Of a stretch of DNA of 64,000 nucleotides, positions 1-8,529 are shown one piece after another. Made by a program: the position numbers and the translations under genes. This stretch comes from Maribacter sp. (GTDB taxonomy: Bacteria; Bacteroidota; Bacteroidia; Flavobacteriales; Flavobacteriaceae): contig JAHDDP010000008.1 of assembly GCA_020629285.1 (NCBI GenBank), forward strand, positions 62,001-126,000, written 5' to 3'. The notes under the pieces were generated by a model that did not search any database, had not been told where the DNA came from, and was given only the letters and a program-made list of their open reading frames with translations. Numbering within the stretch: position 1 is the first letter of the stretch; each line of letters opens with the position of its first letter.

Positions 1-1
1 A

Positions 2-616
2 ACAAAAACACATAACCCGCTTCATAAATACGAGGCAATTTCATCTTTTGAATCTCTGGTTGATGCCATTAATGATTTTGCCGATTCAAAAAATATCGAC
101 TTAATAATTATGGGTACCAAAGGTAAAACCGCCAGTTCTAAAATCACCTTTGGCAGTAATACCGTGCAAGTTTTTAAGTATGTAAATTGTCCGGTTTTGG
201 CGGTACCTGATCAATACGATTATAGCCAGCCTAAAAAAATACTATTCCCTAGTAACTACATGCTGCCCTATAAACGCAGAGAATTAAAACTACTAGATAT
301 TATGGCAGGTGAATTCAAAGCAGAAGTTCTTAGTTTGTACATCTCAGATTTTGAAGATTTAAGCCTTAGACAACTAGATAACAAAAAATTCTTAGAAGAA
401 TCTTTACCAAATGCCAGATTATCATTTGTTAGAACTGGTGTTCATAATAGAACAAATGCGATTACTGAATATATTAAAGAGCACAATATCGATTTGCTTG
501 TAATGGTCAACTCTAGACATTCATTTTTAGAAGATATGTTGTACCAGTCTACTATTGATGAAATTGGTCTTTCACCTACCATACCGTTTATGGTAATGCA
601 AAATCTACCCCGCTAA
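2..616 (+). CDS. Universal stress protein, tandem USP domains (5' end outside window)
   Basis: The reading frame is open from base 2 and continues upstream of the window, so the ATG at 110 is internal and not the true start. The visible part holds the end of a first UspA-type domain with the nucleotide-binding signature G-x2-G-x9-G-S-N-T (MGTKGKTASSK, then FGSNT) and a complete second domain that lacks this signature. USP proteins bind ATP or AMP and help survival under starvation or stress. Length from the next paralogues (277-282 aa) suggests about 75 residues are missing. It is the first of six related genes on this strand and stops 16 bases before the next, so they probably share a transcript. 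Family is clear; the specific role is unknown. Confidence 0.9.
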   Translation, partial: TKTHNPLHKYEAISSFESLVDAINDFADSKNIDLIIMGTKGKTASSKITFGSNTVQVFKYVNCPVLAVPDQYDYSQPKKILFPSNYMLPYKRRELKLLDIMAGEFKAEVLSLYISDFEDLSLRQLDNKKFLEESLPNARLSFVRTGVHNRTNAITEYIKEHNIDLLVMVNSRHSFLEDMLYQSTIDEIGLSPTIPFMVMQNLPR

Positions 617-632
617 TTAAAGTTATTCTACT

Positions 633-1475
633 ATGAAAAAGATACTGATTACAACAGATTTCTCAGATAATGCATGGAATGCCATTTTTACAGCCTTAAA
701 AATATACACAGATGTAGAGTGTCACTTTTACCTCTTGCACGCCTTTGAACCTTCGCCAGTAAACATGATGGGTTCTAAAACCCAACAGAGACTTGGTGTT
801 ATCTATGATTCGCTTTCTAAATACTCGGTAAAAGAGTTAGAAGAAATGCTTTCATACCTTAAAATAAACCACAAAAACGCAAAGCACCAATTTACGACGT
901 TATCAAAACCAGGAAATTTAGAAGATGCAGTGGAGTCTGTACTGAACGAAAATGATATCGACATGTTAATTATGGGTACACAAGGTGCCACTGGTGCCAA
1001 AGAAGTTTTCTTAGGTAGTAACACGGTAAAAGTATTGAATCTTATAAAAAGCATTCCCATTCTTGTGGTACCCACCGGTTTTAACTTTCAAAGTCTTAAA
1101 TCGATACTTTTCGCAACTGATTTTAGCGCATCCTACACGAAAAATTTATTTGACCTCATTATCGAGCTTAGTAAGCTTTGGAGTGCCAATATTGAAATAG
1201 TACACGTGGCTATAGAATTCAATTTAAATGATTATCAAGAGGCACATAAAGAAGTTTTAAAAGAACGTTTAGCTGGGTTCGATATTAAATTTAAGAACAT
1301 ACCTTTTGAAATCAATATTTCTAAAAGTATTGACCTGTATGCTGAAGAAAAAAATTCAAGCTTCTTAACTATACTGCGCCATCAACATACTTTTTGGGAG
1401 AACGTAATTGGCGAACCTGTCGTAAAAAAAATCGCTTTTCATTCAAAAATTCCGGTTTTATTCTTACCCCAGTAA
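633..1475 (+). CDS. Universal stress protein, tandem USP domains
   Basis: A 280-residue cytoplasmic protein with two UspA folds. It opens with the family hallmark KKILITTDFSDNAWNA. The first domain carries the ATP-binding signature MGTQGATGAK followed by LGSNT near residues 114-132. The second domain begins near residue 148 (LKSILFATDFSAS) and ends with a shortened tail, PVLFLPQ, without the glycine-rich loop, so it probably does not bind nucleotide the same way. The start is well placed 16 bases after the preceding stop. It belongs to a run of paralogues that are clearly homologous but strongly diverged, which suggests old duplication and specialisation. The stimulus and partner are not visible. 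Confidence 0.93.
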   Translation: MKKILITTDFSDNAWNAIFTALKIYTDVECHFYLLHAFEPSPVNMMGSKTQQRLGVIYDSLSKYSVKELEEMLSYLKINHKNAKHQFTTLSKPGNLEDAVESVLNENDIDMLIMGTQGATGAKEVFLGSNTVKVLNLIKSIPILVVPTGFNFQSLKSILFATDFSASYTKNLFDLIIELSKLWSANIEIVHVAIEFNLNDYQEAHKEVLKERLAGFDIKFKNIPFEINISKSIDLYAEEKNSSFLTILRHQHTFWENVIGEPVVKKIAFHSKIPVLFLPQ

Positions 1476-1508
1476 CAGGTCATCTTTTCTAATATTTAAA
1501 CTACTACA

Positions 1509-2348
1509 ATGAAAAATATACTAATACCTACAGATTTCTCAGATAACGCTTGGAATGCATTGGTGTACGGAATTTCTTTTTACCAGAAAACACACTGTAA
1601 TTTTCATATTGTTCACGTTAATGCCATTAATACAACTGCTAGTGGAGAATCTGCGATGTACGTATCTCCAGAAATTTTAGAGACCTCAATATTGGCAGAG
1701 AGTAGAGAACAACTTAAAGCTCTTAGTAAAAAAATAGAACAACTACCACTAAACGTTAAGCATGAATTTCATTTTAAAGCTATCTATGGCTTTTTAACTG
1801 ATCAGCTTAAAGATTTTGTCAAAGAAAAGAGTATTGAACTTATAATAATGGGTACAAAAGGGGCCTCTGGTCTTCAATCTGTGGCTATGGGTAGTAATAC
1901 AGGTAATGTTATCACAAAAGTACCATGTACATTATTAGCTGTACCAGAGGATGCTACTTATGATAAAGTAGAAGAAGTAGGTTTTCCGTCCGATTTAAAT
2001 TTATCATACGACGTTCGAATACTTGATACCATCAAAGATATCATCCTGCTAAAAAAATCTGCTTTACGATTGTTATATGTTTCTAGCAAAGGTGAAGAAC
2101 TCAGTGCTAATCAACTAAAAATTAAAAATTTATTTCTTGATTATTATAAGGAAATGGAATGCACCTTTCACGAAGTTACAGGGAAACATATAGATGAGTC
2201 CGTTCAATGTTTTACTGAAAGTAGAAATTTAGATATGTTGATAATGGTCGCCAAAAATCTAAACTTTTTAGAGCGCATTCTATTTAGACCGACTGTTGAA
2301 AAAATAAGCTATCACACGAAAGTGCCATTCTTAGTCATACACGAATAA
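1509..2348 (+). CDS. Universal stress protein, tandem USP domains
   Basis: A 279-residue paralogue of its neighbours. The N-terminal domain starts with KNILIPTDFSDNAWNAL and has the nucleotide loop MGTKGASGLQ followed by MGSNT. The second half keeps the USP strand order but replaces the loop with a degenerate stretch, NFLERILFRPTVEKIS, a pattern shared by all copies here (an aromatic, then E, R, then P-x-hydrophobic). This shared degenerate second half shows that the ancestor was already a fused two-domain protein before the array expanded. It lies 33 bases after the previous gene. A short hairpin with a T-run just after the stop could end transcription before the inverted thioredoxin gene. 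Confidence 0.92.
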   Translation: MKNILIPTDFSDNAWNALVYGISFYQKTHCNFHIVHVNAINTTASGESAMYVSPEILETSILAESREQLKALSKKIEQLPLNVKHEFHFKAIYGFLTDQLKDFVKEKSIELIIMGTKGASGLQSVAMGSNTGNVITKVPCTLLAVPEDATYDKVEEVGFPSDLNLSYDVRILDTIKDIILLKKSALRLLYVSSKGEELSANQLKIKNLFLDYYKEMECTFHEVTGKHIDESVQCFTESRNLDMLIMVAKNLNFLERILFRPTVEKISYHTKVPFLVIHE

Positions 2349-2366
2349 TACTATATAGCTTAAGCT

Positions 2367-2388
2367 AGAGCATTATACATGCTCTTTT
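2367..2388 (+). terminator. Stem-loop terminator after third USP gene
   Basis: AGAGCAT and ATGCTCT form a perfect 7-bp stem with a five-base loop, followed by TTTT on the plus strand. It overlaps the last codons and stop of the convergent thioredoxin gene, so the sequence serves both as coding end and as a likely plus-strand terminator. Confidence 0.5.
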
Positions 2389-2672
2389 ATGGCTATTCTA
2401 ATATCTTCGATTGGCATTACACCTGTATGCCGCCAAAGGGGTGTACCGCTTTTAAAGATTATTAAAGTTGGTACACCTTTAATTTTATATCTTTTTACTA
2501 TTCCCTTCTTGATTTCTACATCTATTTCAATGCTATTTATTACTTCACCGAACTCCCCAACCACTTGGTCTACAACTGGTCTTAATAATTTACAAGGTAC
2601 ACACCAAGGTGCATAAAAATAAACCAATGTAGGGGTAGTCGAGCCTATACTTTTTCTAAATTTCATTGTCAT
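2373..2672 (-). CDS. Thioredoxin-family protein
   Basis: A 99-residue thioredoxin fold without signal peptide, so cytoplasmic. The active site is WCVPC within YFYAPWCVPCKLLRP, and the cis-proline region KGVPTLIIF is present at the expected distance. The first residues MTMKFRKS allow a start two codons later; either gives a normal-length thioredoxin. It reduces disulfides in partner proteins. It is the only reverse-strand gene inside the USP array and sits between the third and fourth USP genes, converging on the former and diverging from the latter. A functional link to stress response is reasonable but inferred from position only. The usual WCGPC has Gly replaced by Val, which can shift redox potential. 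Confidence 0.88.
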   Translation of the reverse strand: MTMKFRKSIGSTTPTLVYFYAPWCVPCKLLRPVVDQVVGEFGEVINSIEIDVEIKKGIVKRYKIKGVPTLIIFKSGTPLWRHTGVMPIEDIRIAIKEHV

Positions 2673-2785
2673 CGATTTTGTATTTGCTTCTTAATACTAG
2701 CTATTAAAAAAAGAACTACTAATGACCAATATCATACTATTTGTAATCTACAGTACCTAATTTTAATTCATCAAATGACAGTACT

Positions 2786-3619
2786 ATGACACGTATTCTA
2801 TTTCCCACAGATTTCTCTCAAAACTCCCTAACAGCAATACGTTACGGACTCACTTTATATAAAGATATAAAATGTACTTTTTATCTTCTGAATAGTTATA
2901 TGCCACCTGTTTACCATACCGAATATTTAATGGGGAGTCCGGCGCAAATAGGTCTTGGAGATCTTGTACAGCAGAATTCTCAAGACAACCTTGAAAACCT
3001 CAAAGAGAAATTACTAAAAGAATTTGATAATCCTTTACATACTTTCATTACACATTCTGCTCTAAATGTACTTTCTAGCGAAGTTACTAGAACTGTTGAG
3101 GCTGAAGGCATTGATATAGTAGTAATGGGCACGCAAGGCGCAACTGGTGCAAAAGAAATTTTATTGGGTACTAATACGGTTCATGTAATTAAAAATGCCA
3201 AATGCCCAGTTTTGGTCATACCATCTGGTTTTGAATTTGAAGTACCCGAACAAATACTTTTTCCTAATGATTTTGAAGTAGCACTAGATAAAAAAAGCTT
3301 GGCTCAATTGCTAAAGATTACCAATTCTCATGTATCTCAGGTAAACGTTATGCATGTATATACTGGTGACGACCTTACTCCCGTTCAAGAAAAAAATAAA
3401 AAACAACTAGCTAAAGTATTATCTGAAAGCGGATTTTTTCATGATGTAAGTAGTAATGAGATTATAGCGGCAATTAATGAATTTCAGATGAAGCAAAAAA
3501 TAAACTTATTGGTCATGGTACAAAACAAGCATACCTTTTTAGAACGCTTGTTTATTGAGCCCGTAATTAAGAAAATCGGCTTTCACGTTACAGTACCATT
3601 TTTAGTAATACCACAATAA
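2786..3619 (+). CDS. Universal stress protein, tandem USP domains
   Basis: A 277-residue two-domain USP. It starts with TRILFPTDFSQNSLTAIRYG, typical of USP strand 1 and helix 1. The first domain carries MGTQGATGAK then LGTNT, with T replacing the S seen in other copies. The second half, from about residue 150, is the degenerate type with KHTFLERLFIEPVIKKIG. It is the first plus-strand gene after the inverted thioredoxin and has its own 113-base upstream gap, so it probably has its own promoter. The next USP gene begins 6 bases after the stop, so these two are almost certainly co-transcribed. Confidence 0.92.
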   Translation: MTRILFPTDFSQNSLTAIRYGLTLYKDIKCTFYLLNSYMPPVYHTEYLMGSPAQIGLGDLVQQNSQDNLENLKEKLLKEFDNPLHTFITHSALNVLSSEVTRTVEAEGIDIVVMGTQGATGAKEILLGTNTVHVIKNAKCPVLVIPSGFEFEVPEQILFPNDFEVALDKKSLAQLLKITNSHVSQVNVMHVYTGDDLTPVQEKNKKQLAKVLSESGFFHDVSSNEIIAAINEFQMKQKINLLVMVQNKHTFLERLFIEPVIKKIGFHVTVPFLVIPQ

Positions 3620-3625
3620 AAAACT

Positions 3626-4474
3626 ATGAAGATTAAAAACATACTTGTAGCCACAGATTTTTCTAATGAAGCCTACAATGCACTTTTTTACGCCACCAAA
3701 ATATTTGCATCTACCAAATGTACTTTTCATATAGTTCATGCTTATGATGATCTTGTACTGAGTGCAAAAAATGCGCTATTAAAAGGGCAGAAAGAGATGA
3801 ATAATTTACAAAACCTATCTCAAGAAAATTTAACAAAAACAGAACATAAAATAATACTTGATACTGGTAATACGATACATCAATTCAATACCATTTCAAG
3901 TAAAGGCAGTCTTGCTAGTGTTATCTCAAAAACAATAGAAAGTCATGATATTGATTTGGTGGTCATGGGCAACAAAGGTAAAACGGGTGCCAAAGAGTTA
4001 TTTATGGGCAGCAACACCATACAAATTGCAAATACTATTACAACCTGCCCGATTCTGGCTATACCGAGAGAAATTGCCTTTAAACCTATTGAAGAAATCG
4101 CTTTTGTTACCGATTATAAAAAAGGATGTACTAAAAATTCGATTTCTATGCTGTTAGATATCGCGTCAATTTCAGATGCTTCAGTTGCAGTTCTGCATAT
4201 TAATGAAGAGGAATTAATGACTTCTAAACAGGTATCCAATCAAAAACTATTAGATACCTGCTTATTAAATACAACGCACAGCTATGATGAGATTTGGAAC
4301 TATGCCGATAAGGCAAATGTTATTCAAGATTTTATAGCTGAAAGAGAGATCAATATGTTGGCAATGGCGTATCATAGAAGAAAATTCTTTGAACGTTTTT
4401 TACATGAGCCCGTAATTATGGATTTAAGTATTTATGCCACTATTCCGTTTCTGATTCTACCGGTACAAGACTGA
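3626..4474 (+). CDS. Universal stress protein, tandem USP domains
   Basis: A 282-residue paralogue beginning KIKNILVATDFSNEAYNALF. The nucleotide-binding signature is MGNKGKTGAK followed by MGSNT in the first domain. The second domain is of the degenerate type, with RRKFFERFLHEPVIMDLS and a terminal PFLILPVQD. The six-base gap to the preceding gene supports translational coupling. Compared with its neighbours it is more diverged in the helix after strand 1, where it has a longer polar segment. It is a cytoplasmic nucleotide-binding stress protein by family; no substrate or partner can be read from sequence. Confidence 0.92.
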   Translation: MKIKNILVATDFSNEAYNALFYATKIFASTKCTFHIVHAYDDLVLSAKNALLKGQKEMNNLQNLSQENLTKTEHKIILDTGNTIHQFNTISSKGSLASVISKTIESHDIDLVVMGNKGKTGAKELFMGSNTIQIANTITTCPILAIPREIAFKPIEEIAFVTDYKKGCTKNSISMLLDIASISDASVAVLHINEEELMTSKQVSNQKLLDTCLLNTTHSYDEIWNYADKANVIQDFIAEREINMLAMAYHRRKFFERFLHEPVIMDLSIYATIPFLILPVQD

Positions 4475-4538
4475 TATTTATCATAGTAATTCAGTTAACT
4501 GGACAATATATTTATAGAACAATCTAAATCATTTAACA

Positions 4539-5378
4539 ATGAACAAGCGTATTTTAATACCTACCGATTTTTCTAAAAATGCTTTAAACGCAATTAGATA
4601 TACTGTTGATTTGTACGCCAAATTAAACTGTGACTTTTATTTTTTAAATGTATTCAGTTTTGAAAAGTACACTACCAATAGCTTAAATATACCAGAAGAA
4701 GGGAGCGCCGTATATGAGCAAGCAAAAGAAGATTCCGAAAAAAACTTTGCGAAGCTATTAGATACCTTGTCCTTACACCCAGAAAACCTAAAGCATAATT
4801 ATTATACCGAATCTACATCTACTTTTCTATCAGAAGCAATAAAGAAAATTATAAGCGAAAAAGACATTGATTTAGTGGCTATGGGAACAAAAGGGGCTAC
4901 CGGATCTAAAGGTGTGTTATTTGGTAGTAATACGGTAATGGCAATGGAAAAAATTAGGGAATGTCCTGTGCTTGCAATACCTGAGCACGTTTCATTTATG
5001 TCTCCTAAAGAAATTGTTTTTCCTACAGATTATAAAGATGTATACAAAAGATCAGAATTTAGATACCTTATAGAATTGGCTAATATGCATCATGCTGAAA
5101 TTGCCATTTTACATCTAGAAAAGAATAAAGAACTTACCAAAACTCAACAGAGCAACAAGCGATTGTTATCCTTAATATTAAGTGAGACCGCACACCAATT
5201 TCACACACTTACCGAAAAAAATCTAGGTAAAGGTATACAGAGCTTTGTTGAAAGTAGAGAAAGCGATATGGTGTCTTTCATAAACCGTAAACACTTCTTT
5301 TTTGGAAATGTTTTCTCTAGACCCTTAATTAAAGAGATTGGTTATGATAGTGATGTTCCCATACTAGCATTACATTAA
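4539..5378 (+). CDS. Universal stress protein, tandem USP domains
   Basis: A 279-residue protein, the last of the array. It begins NKRILIPTDFSKNALNAIRY. The first domain holds MGTKGATGSK and FGSNT. The second half has the family's degenerate ending, here KHFFFGNVFSRPLIKEIG and PILALH. In place of the LVM or LAM stretch seen before that ending in the other copies it has MVSFINRKH, so the second domain is drifting. A 64-base gap separates it from the previous gene. A weak hairpin with a T-run follows about 85 bases downstream and probably marks the end of the array. Confidence 0.92.
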   Translation: MNKRILIPTDFSKNALNAIRYTVDLYAKLNCDFYFLNVFSFEKYTTNSLNIPEEGSAVYEQAKEDSEKNFAKLLDTLSLHPENLKHNYYTESTSTFLSEAIKKIISEKDIDLVAMGTKGATGSKGVLFGSNTVMAMEKIRECPVLAIPEHVSFMSPKEIVFPTDYKDVYKRSEFRYLIELANMHHAEIAILHLEKNKELTKTQQSNKRLLSLILSETAHQFHTLTEKNLGKGIQSFVESRESDMVSFINRKHFFFGNVFSRPLIKEIGYDSDVPILALH

Positions 5379-5690
5379 GATGTTTTAGAATTGATACCTA
5401 CAGACAAATAAAATAATCATAACATATTTTAGACATCCTTGGTTGGTTGATGTCTAAAGTTAAACCGTCAAAGAATTCGCTTCATAGGCGGTTTTTTTAT
5501 TACAAATTTTTGCATTAAGATTTAGAGATAATAGCGATGCAACTGTCATATTCATAATTTGAAGAAAGTATTGACCTATTTCTTTAATACGCATTTATAT
5601 TCTTGTTTACTATAATAGAGAACTGATAATAGTCATTTTTACAAGTTCGTGTATAAAGTATCTTCGAAAAAAATAAAACATACCTGTGCC
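5379..5690. other. Intergenic region after the USP array
   Basis: This 312-base gap contains a possible plus-strand terminator at 5462-5498 (AAACCG paired with CGGTTT around a 21-base loop, followed by seven T). The remainder is AT-rich with no convincing open frame or repeat. The promoter of the downstream lipoprotein gene should lie near its 3' end, but I see no clear match to the TAnnTTTG box. Confidence 0.4.
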
Positions 5691-6329
5691 ATGAAAAAGT
5701 TTATTGTTTTGTTCTCTTTAATGTTGATGGGCTGTTCTTCTATTAGTTTAGTAGAAAACTGGAAAAACCCAGATATCGTAATATTCAATGCCAATAAGGT
5801 CCTAATTGTAGGTATGGCACAAAATGATGATACACGAGAAGATTTTGAAACCAAATTACAAAAAGAATTTACTAGTAGAGATGTAGAAGCATGGCGCAGT
5901 ATAGACATTTTCGACCTTTCGCTGACCGATTCCCGTAAGACCGAAAAAGAACTAGACGATGTAGAACAAAGTCTTTTAGACAAAGATTTTGACGCTATTT
6001 TACTTACCAAAATCATAGGGTCTGAAAATCGCGAGAACTTTGTAAAATCTATCTCTAGATGGGATGACCACCAGTCTAGATTCAACGATGATTATTTAGA
6101 ACATCAAGGTATTTATTACGATGACAACTACTACGACCAATATACCATTTATCATGCAGAGACTACTTTATATTGCATTTGTGAAGGTAAAGAAAGAGCT
6201 ATGATATGGAGGGGAATCATCGAAATCACTGAGCCTAACAATATTGATAAGGCAATTAAAGATTACGTTAAAATGATTATCGTTGCGATGGAAGATCAAG
6301 ATTTGGTTTTTACTTCTCAAGTGGAATAA
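5691..6329 (+). CDS. Uncharacterised lipoprotein
   Basis: A 212-residue protein with a lipoprotein signal peptide: MKKFIVLFSL then LMGC, where Cys is the lipidation site. The ATG at 5691 is preferred over one 42 bases earlier because it gives a clean signal sequence. The mature part is acidic and mixed alpha/beta, with a hydrophobic strand NKVLIVGMAQNDDTREDFE that resembles the start of small periplasmic domains that bind or sense a ligand. It also contains a region rich in Tyr, Asp and His (YYDDNYYDQYTIYHAE). I do not recognise the family. It ends 6 bases before the convergent cardiolipin synthase gene, so the two 3' ends nearly meet without an obvious terminator between them. Confidence 0.8.
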   Translation: MKKFIVLFSLMLMGCSSISLVENWKNPDIVIFNANKVLIVGMAQNDDTREDFETKLQKEFTSRDVEAWRSIDIFDLSLTDSRKTEKELDDVEQSLLDKDFDAILLTKIIGSENRENFVKSISRWDDHQSRFNDDYLEHQGIYYDDNYYDQYTIYHAETTLYCICEGKERAMIWRGIIEITEPNNIDKAIKDYVKMIIVAMEDQDLVFTSQVE

Positions 6330-6335
6330 GTAAAT

Positions 6336-7745
6336 CTAGAACAACGGACTCAGTACTTTGCCTACACCTTCTTTGAGTTTTTTGCTCCAAGGTCTTTTGA
6401 TATATTCATCATAAGTTAATTCGTTGCTAATAAGACAATCGTTTAGAAAGTCTTCTTTCAATTGTTTGGCAACTTGTTTATGATACATAATTGCATTTAC
6501 CTCATAATTTTGCTCAAAGCTTCGGTCATCTAAATTTGCTGTACCTATGGAAGATATGGCGTCGTCGCTCACCATAATTTTACTATGTAGAAAGCCGTCA
6601 GGGAAAAGATATATCTTAATACCTGCTTTTAAAAACAGCTCAAAATAAGAATGTACAGACCAACTTACCACCTGGTTATCTGCCTTTTCAGAAACTAGCA
6701 ACCTCACATCTACCCCACTCAATGCTGCAGTTTGCAATGCCCTTACCAATGCCTGCCCTGGTATAATATATGGGTTGGTAATATAAATATAGTTCTTGGC
6801 CATATTTATCATAGAAAAATAAGTCTGCTCTAACACAGGAAAATCATCATCTGGTCCACCGGCAACAATTTGTACCAATTCATTAGTATTGGCATCTGGT
6901 TCAGCAGGTAACGGAAGTTTTATAGGTTCTAGTAATTGTGTACTTACCAAGTACCAATCTGTCATAAAAACTTGATCTAGCTGTGTAGCAGAAGAACCCT
7001 TAAGCCTTAAATGCATATCATGCCATTTACCCAGACCTACTTGACCTTTTAAATATTTATCAGAAACATTAATACCACCTGTAAAGGCAATTTTACCATC
7101 TACAACGATTATTTTTCGGTGATTTCTAAAATTCAATGAGTAAAAATACCTACCGAATTTAAATGGTAAAAAAGAATATACTTCTACACCAATTTCTATA
7201 AGTTTCTTTAGGTATTTTTTACTTAAAGAGAAGCTGCCAATACCATCATAAATCATTCTTACCGATACACCATGAGCTATCTTTTCTTCAAATAACGCCA
7301 ATAGTCTATTAGCTAGATCTCCGTCTTCATAAATGTAATATTGAATATGTATTCTGACTTTTGCTCCTTCTAATGCCTCAAATATTGTTTCAAAGGTTGT
7401 TTTGCCGTTTTTCAATATTTTCAGATCATTACCTGAAGTTGGTGGAAAATGAGAATTCTTATAACTAAGTGTCATCAGTTTACCATACTTACCCTCAAAT
7501 ACATTTTTATGTTCTGCATTTGGCTTAGGTAATCTTTTGAACAAGTCTTTTTGATTCTGAATAAGTTTGTACCTTCTTCTATTTCGACCTAATAATAAAT
7601 AAAGGAAAATACCACCCACGGGCAATGCAAAAATGGTTAAAAGCCAAGCCAGACTTTTGGTAGGCTTTGCCCCATATAACAAAATCGACAATACTATAGA
7701 CAATGCTAGTAGTACATAAATACCAATAAAAATTGAAGTCCACAT
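6336..7745 (-). CDS. cls: Cardiolipin synthase, phospholipase D superfamily
   Basis: A 469-residue inner-membrane enzyme that condenses two phosphatidylglycerols, or an equivalent donor pair, into cardiolipin. The N-terminus has two transmembrane helices (residues about 3-25 and 33-52) separated by KPTKSLAWLL, the PLDc_N arrangement. Two PLD catalytic motifs of the form H-x-K-x4-D are visible: HRKIIVVDGKIAFTGG in the first half and HSKIMVSDDAISSIGTANLD in the second. Length and layout match bacterial ClsA-type proteins. It is monocistronic here, with convergent neighbour on one side and a small basic protein gene upstream. The assignment is secure at family level. Confidence 0.94.
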   Translation of the reverse strand: MWTSIFIGIYVLLALSIVLSILLYGAKPTKSLAWLLTIFALPVGGIFLYLLLGRNRRRYKLIQNQKDLFKRLPKPNAEHKNVFEGKYGKLMTLSYKNSHFPPTSGNDLKILKNGKTTFETIFEALEGAKVRIHIQYYIYEDGDLANRLLALFEEKIAHGVSVRMIYDGIGSFSLSKKYLKKLIEIGVEVYSFLPFKFGRYFYSLNFRNHRKIIVVDGKIAFTGGINVSDKYLKGQVGLGKWHDMHLRLKGSSATQLDQVFMTDWYLVSTQLLEPIKLPLPAEPDANTNELVQIVAGGPDDDFPVLEQTYFSMINMAKNYIYITNPYIIPGQALVRALQTAALSGVDVRLLVSEKADNQVVSWSVHSYFELFLKAGIKIYLFPDGFLHSKIMVSDDAISSIGTANLDDRSFEQNYEVNAIMYHKQVAKQLKEDFLNDCLISNELTYDEYIKRPWSKKLKEGVGKVLSPLF

Positions 7746-7920
7746 CTAATGCTTTTTTACAAATTTTTTTCAATTGTCTAATTTGTTTAAACTACAATTT
7801 AAGTATGATTAGGTTATAAAAACATGATAAATATTAGGATCCTCATAACTTGACCAGCATTATGCGCAAATTTAGACGGGTTTTCCATATCTAACAATGT
7901 AGGAAATTAAAAACAGAGCA

Positions 7921-7947
7921 TAAAAAAACCGAGATTTTCATCTCGGT
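7921..7947 (-). terminator. Stem-loop terminator of the Lys-rich protein gene
   Basis: ACCGAGA and TCTCGGT form a 7-bp stem around a six-base loop, followed on the minus strand by seven T. It begins about ten bases after the stop of the small basic protein gene. Confidence 0.75.
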
Positions 7948-7957
7948 CTTTTCTAAA

Positions 7958-8143
7958 CTATTTTAAAGCCTTTCTAAGTTTTGCTTTTTTGTTTTCAAGC
8001 CTTTTGACCGAAGTACTCAACTTGCTTTTTACTTTTTTGATTTCACTTTTCTTAGCATTTTTCTTTTTTGCTTTCTTTAATTCGCTTTTTAGGCTTTCTA
8101 CTTTTTTAGCTGATTTGGTAACTTGTTTAATCTCTGCTTTCAT
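7958..8143 (-). CDS. Small Lys-rich coiled-coil protein
   Basis: A 61-residue protein of which about 40 per cent is lysine, with heptad-like spacing of Leu, Val and Ile and no signal peptide, Cys or aromatic residues. It is predicted to be one long, very basic helix able to bind nucleic acid or acidic surfaces. Similar tiny KKAKKK proteins occur in Bacteroidota and are often annotated as hypothetical or histone-like. The strong terminator right after the stop supports that it is a real transcription unit. Low-complexity A/T-rich coding sequence makes chance ORFs more likely, which lowers confidence. No function is assigned. Confidence 0.6.
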   Translation of the reverse strand: MKAEIKQVTKSAKKVESLKSELKKAKKKNAKKSEIKKVKSKLSTSVKRLENKKAKLRKALK

Positions 8144-8529
8144 TCCTTACTTAATTTATATAGTGTTTAATTTAAAAACTTAGTTATAAAATTGTAGTCC
8201 GCCCTGTAATATACAACACAAAGCTAGCTAGTTTATGGTGTTTATCGTTACAACCATACCACCACAGTATAATTTAATTTACACAAAATTAACATTAAAT
8301 TTACATTGATCCAACATTTTTACTAATTTATTACTTCAAGTGAAACTAAAATCCTACAGGTTTTATAAGTTCAATCAACTTTAGATAAAGATGGCTTTGT
8401 TCATAATTTTTCATTTTTTTGACGTACAATTAGTTAATAAATTTCAACACTTAGTGCTTCGTGTAAGTACTAAAATGAACTTTTAATAGTTTAGGTTACA
8501 TAAGTTTTACAAACCCTTAATTTATTTTT
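8144..8529. other. AT-rich divergent intergenic region
   Basis: This 386-base region separates two divergent genes and must contain both promoters. It is very AT-rich with several TTTG and TAATTT stretches. One imperfect pair, TTTG at 8418 and TAAATTTC at 8438, resembles a Bacteroidota promoter but the spacing (16 bases) is short and the last base differs from consensus. No hairpin, repeat or plausible small gene was seen. Confidence 0.3.

Noticed and set aside
7579-7773. 64-codon frame overlapping the cardiolipin synthase start
   Set aside because: It is out of frame with the clear PLD protein and lacks support.
8418-8445. Promoter for the propeller gene (TTTG...TAAATTTC)
   Set aside because: Spacing and last base deviate from the Bacteroidota consensus, and such matches are frequent in AT-rich DNA.
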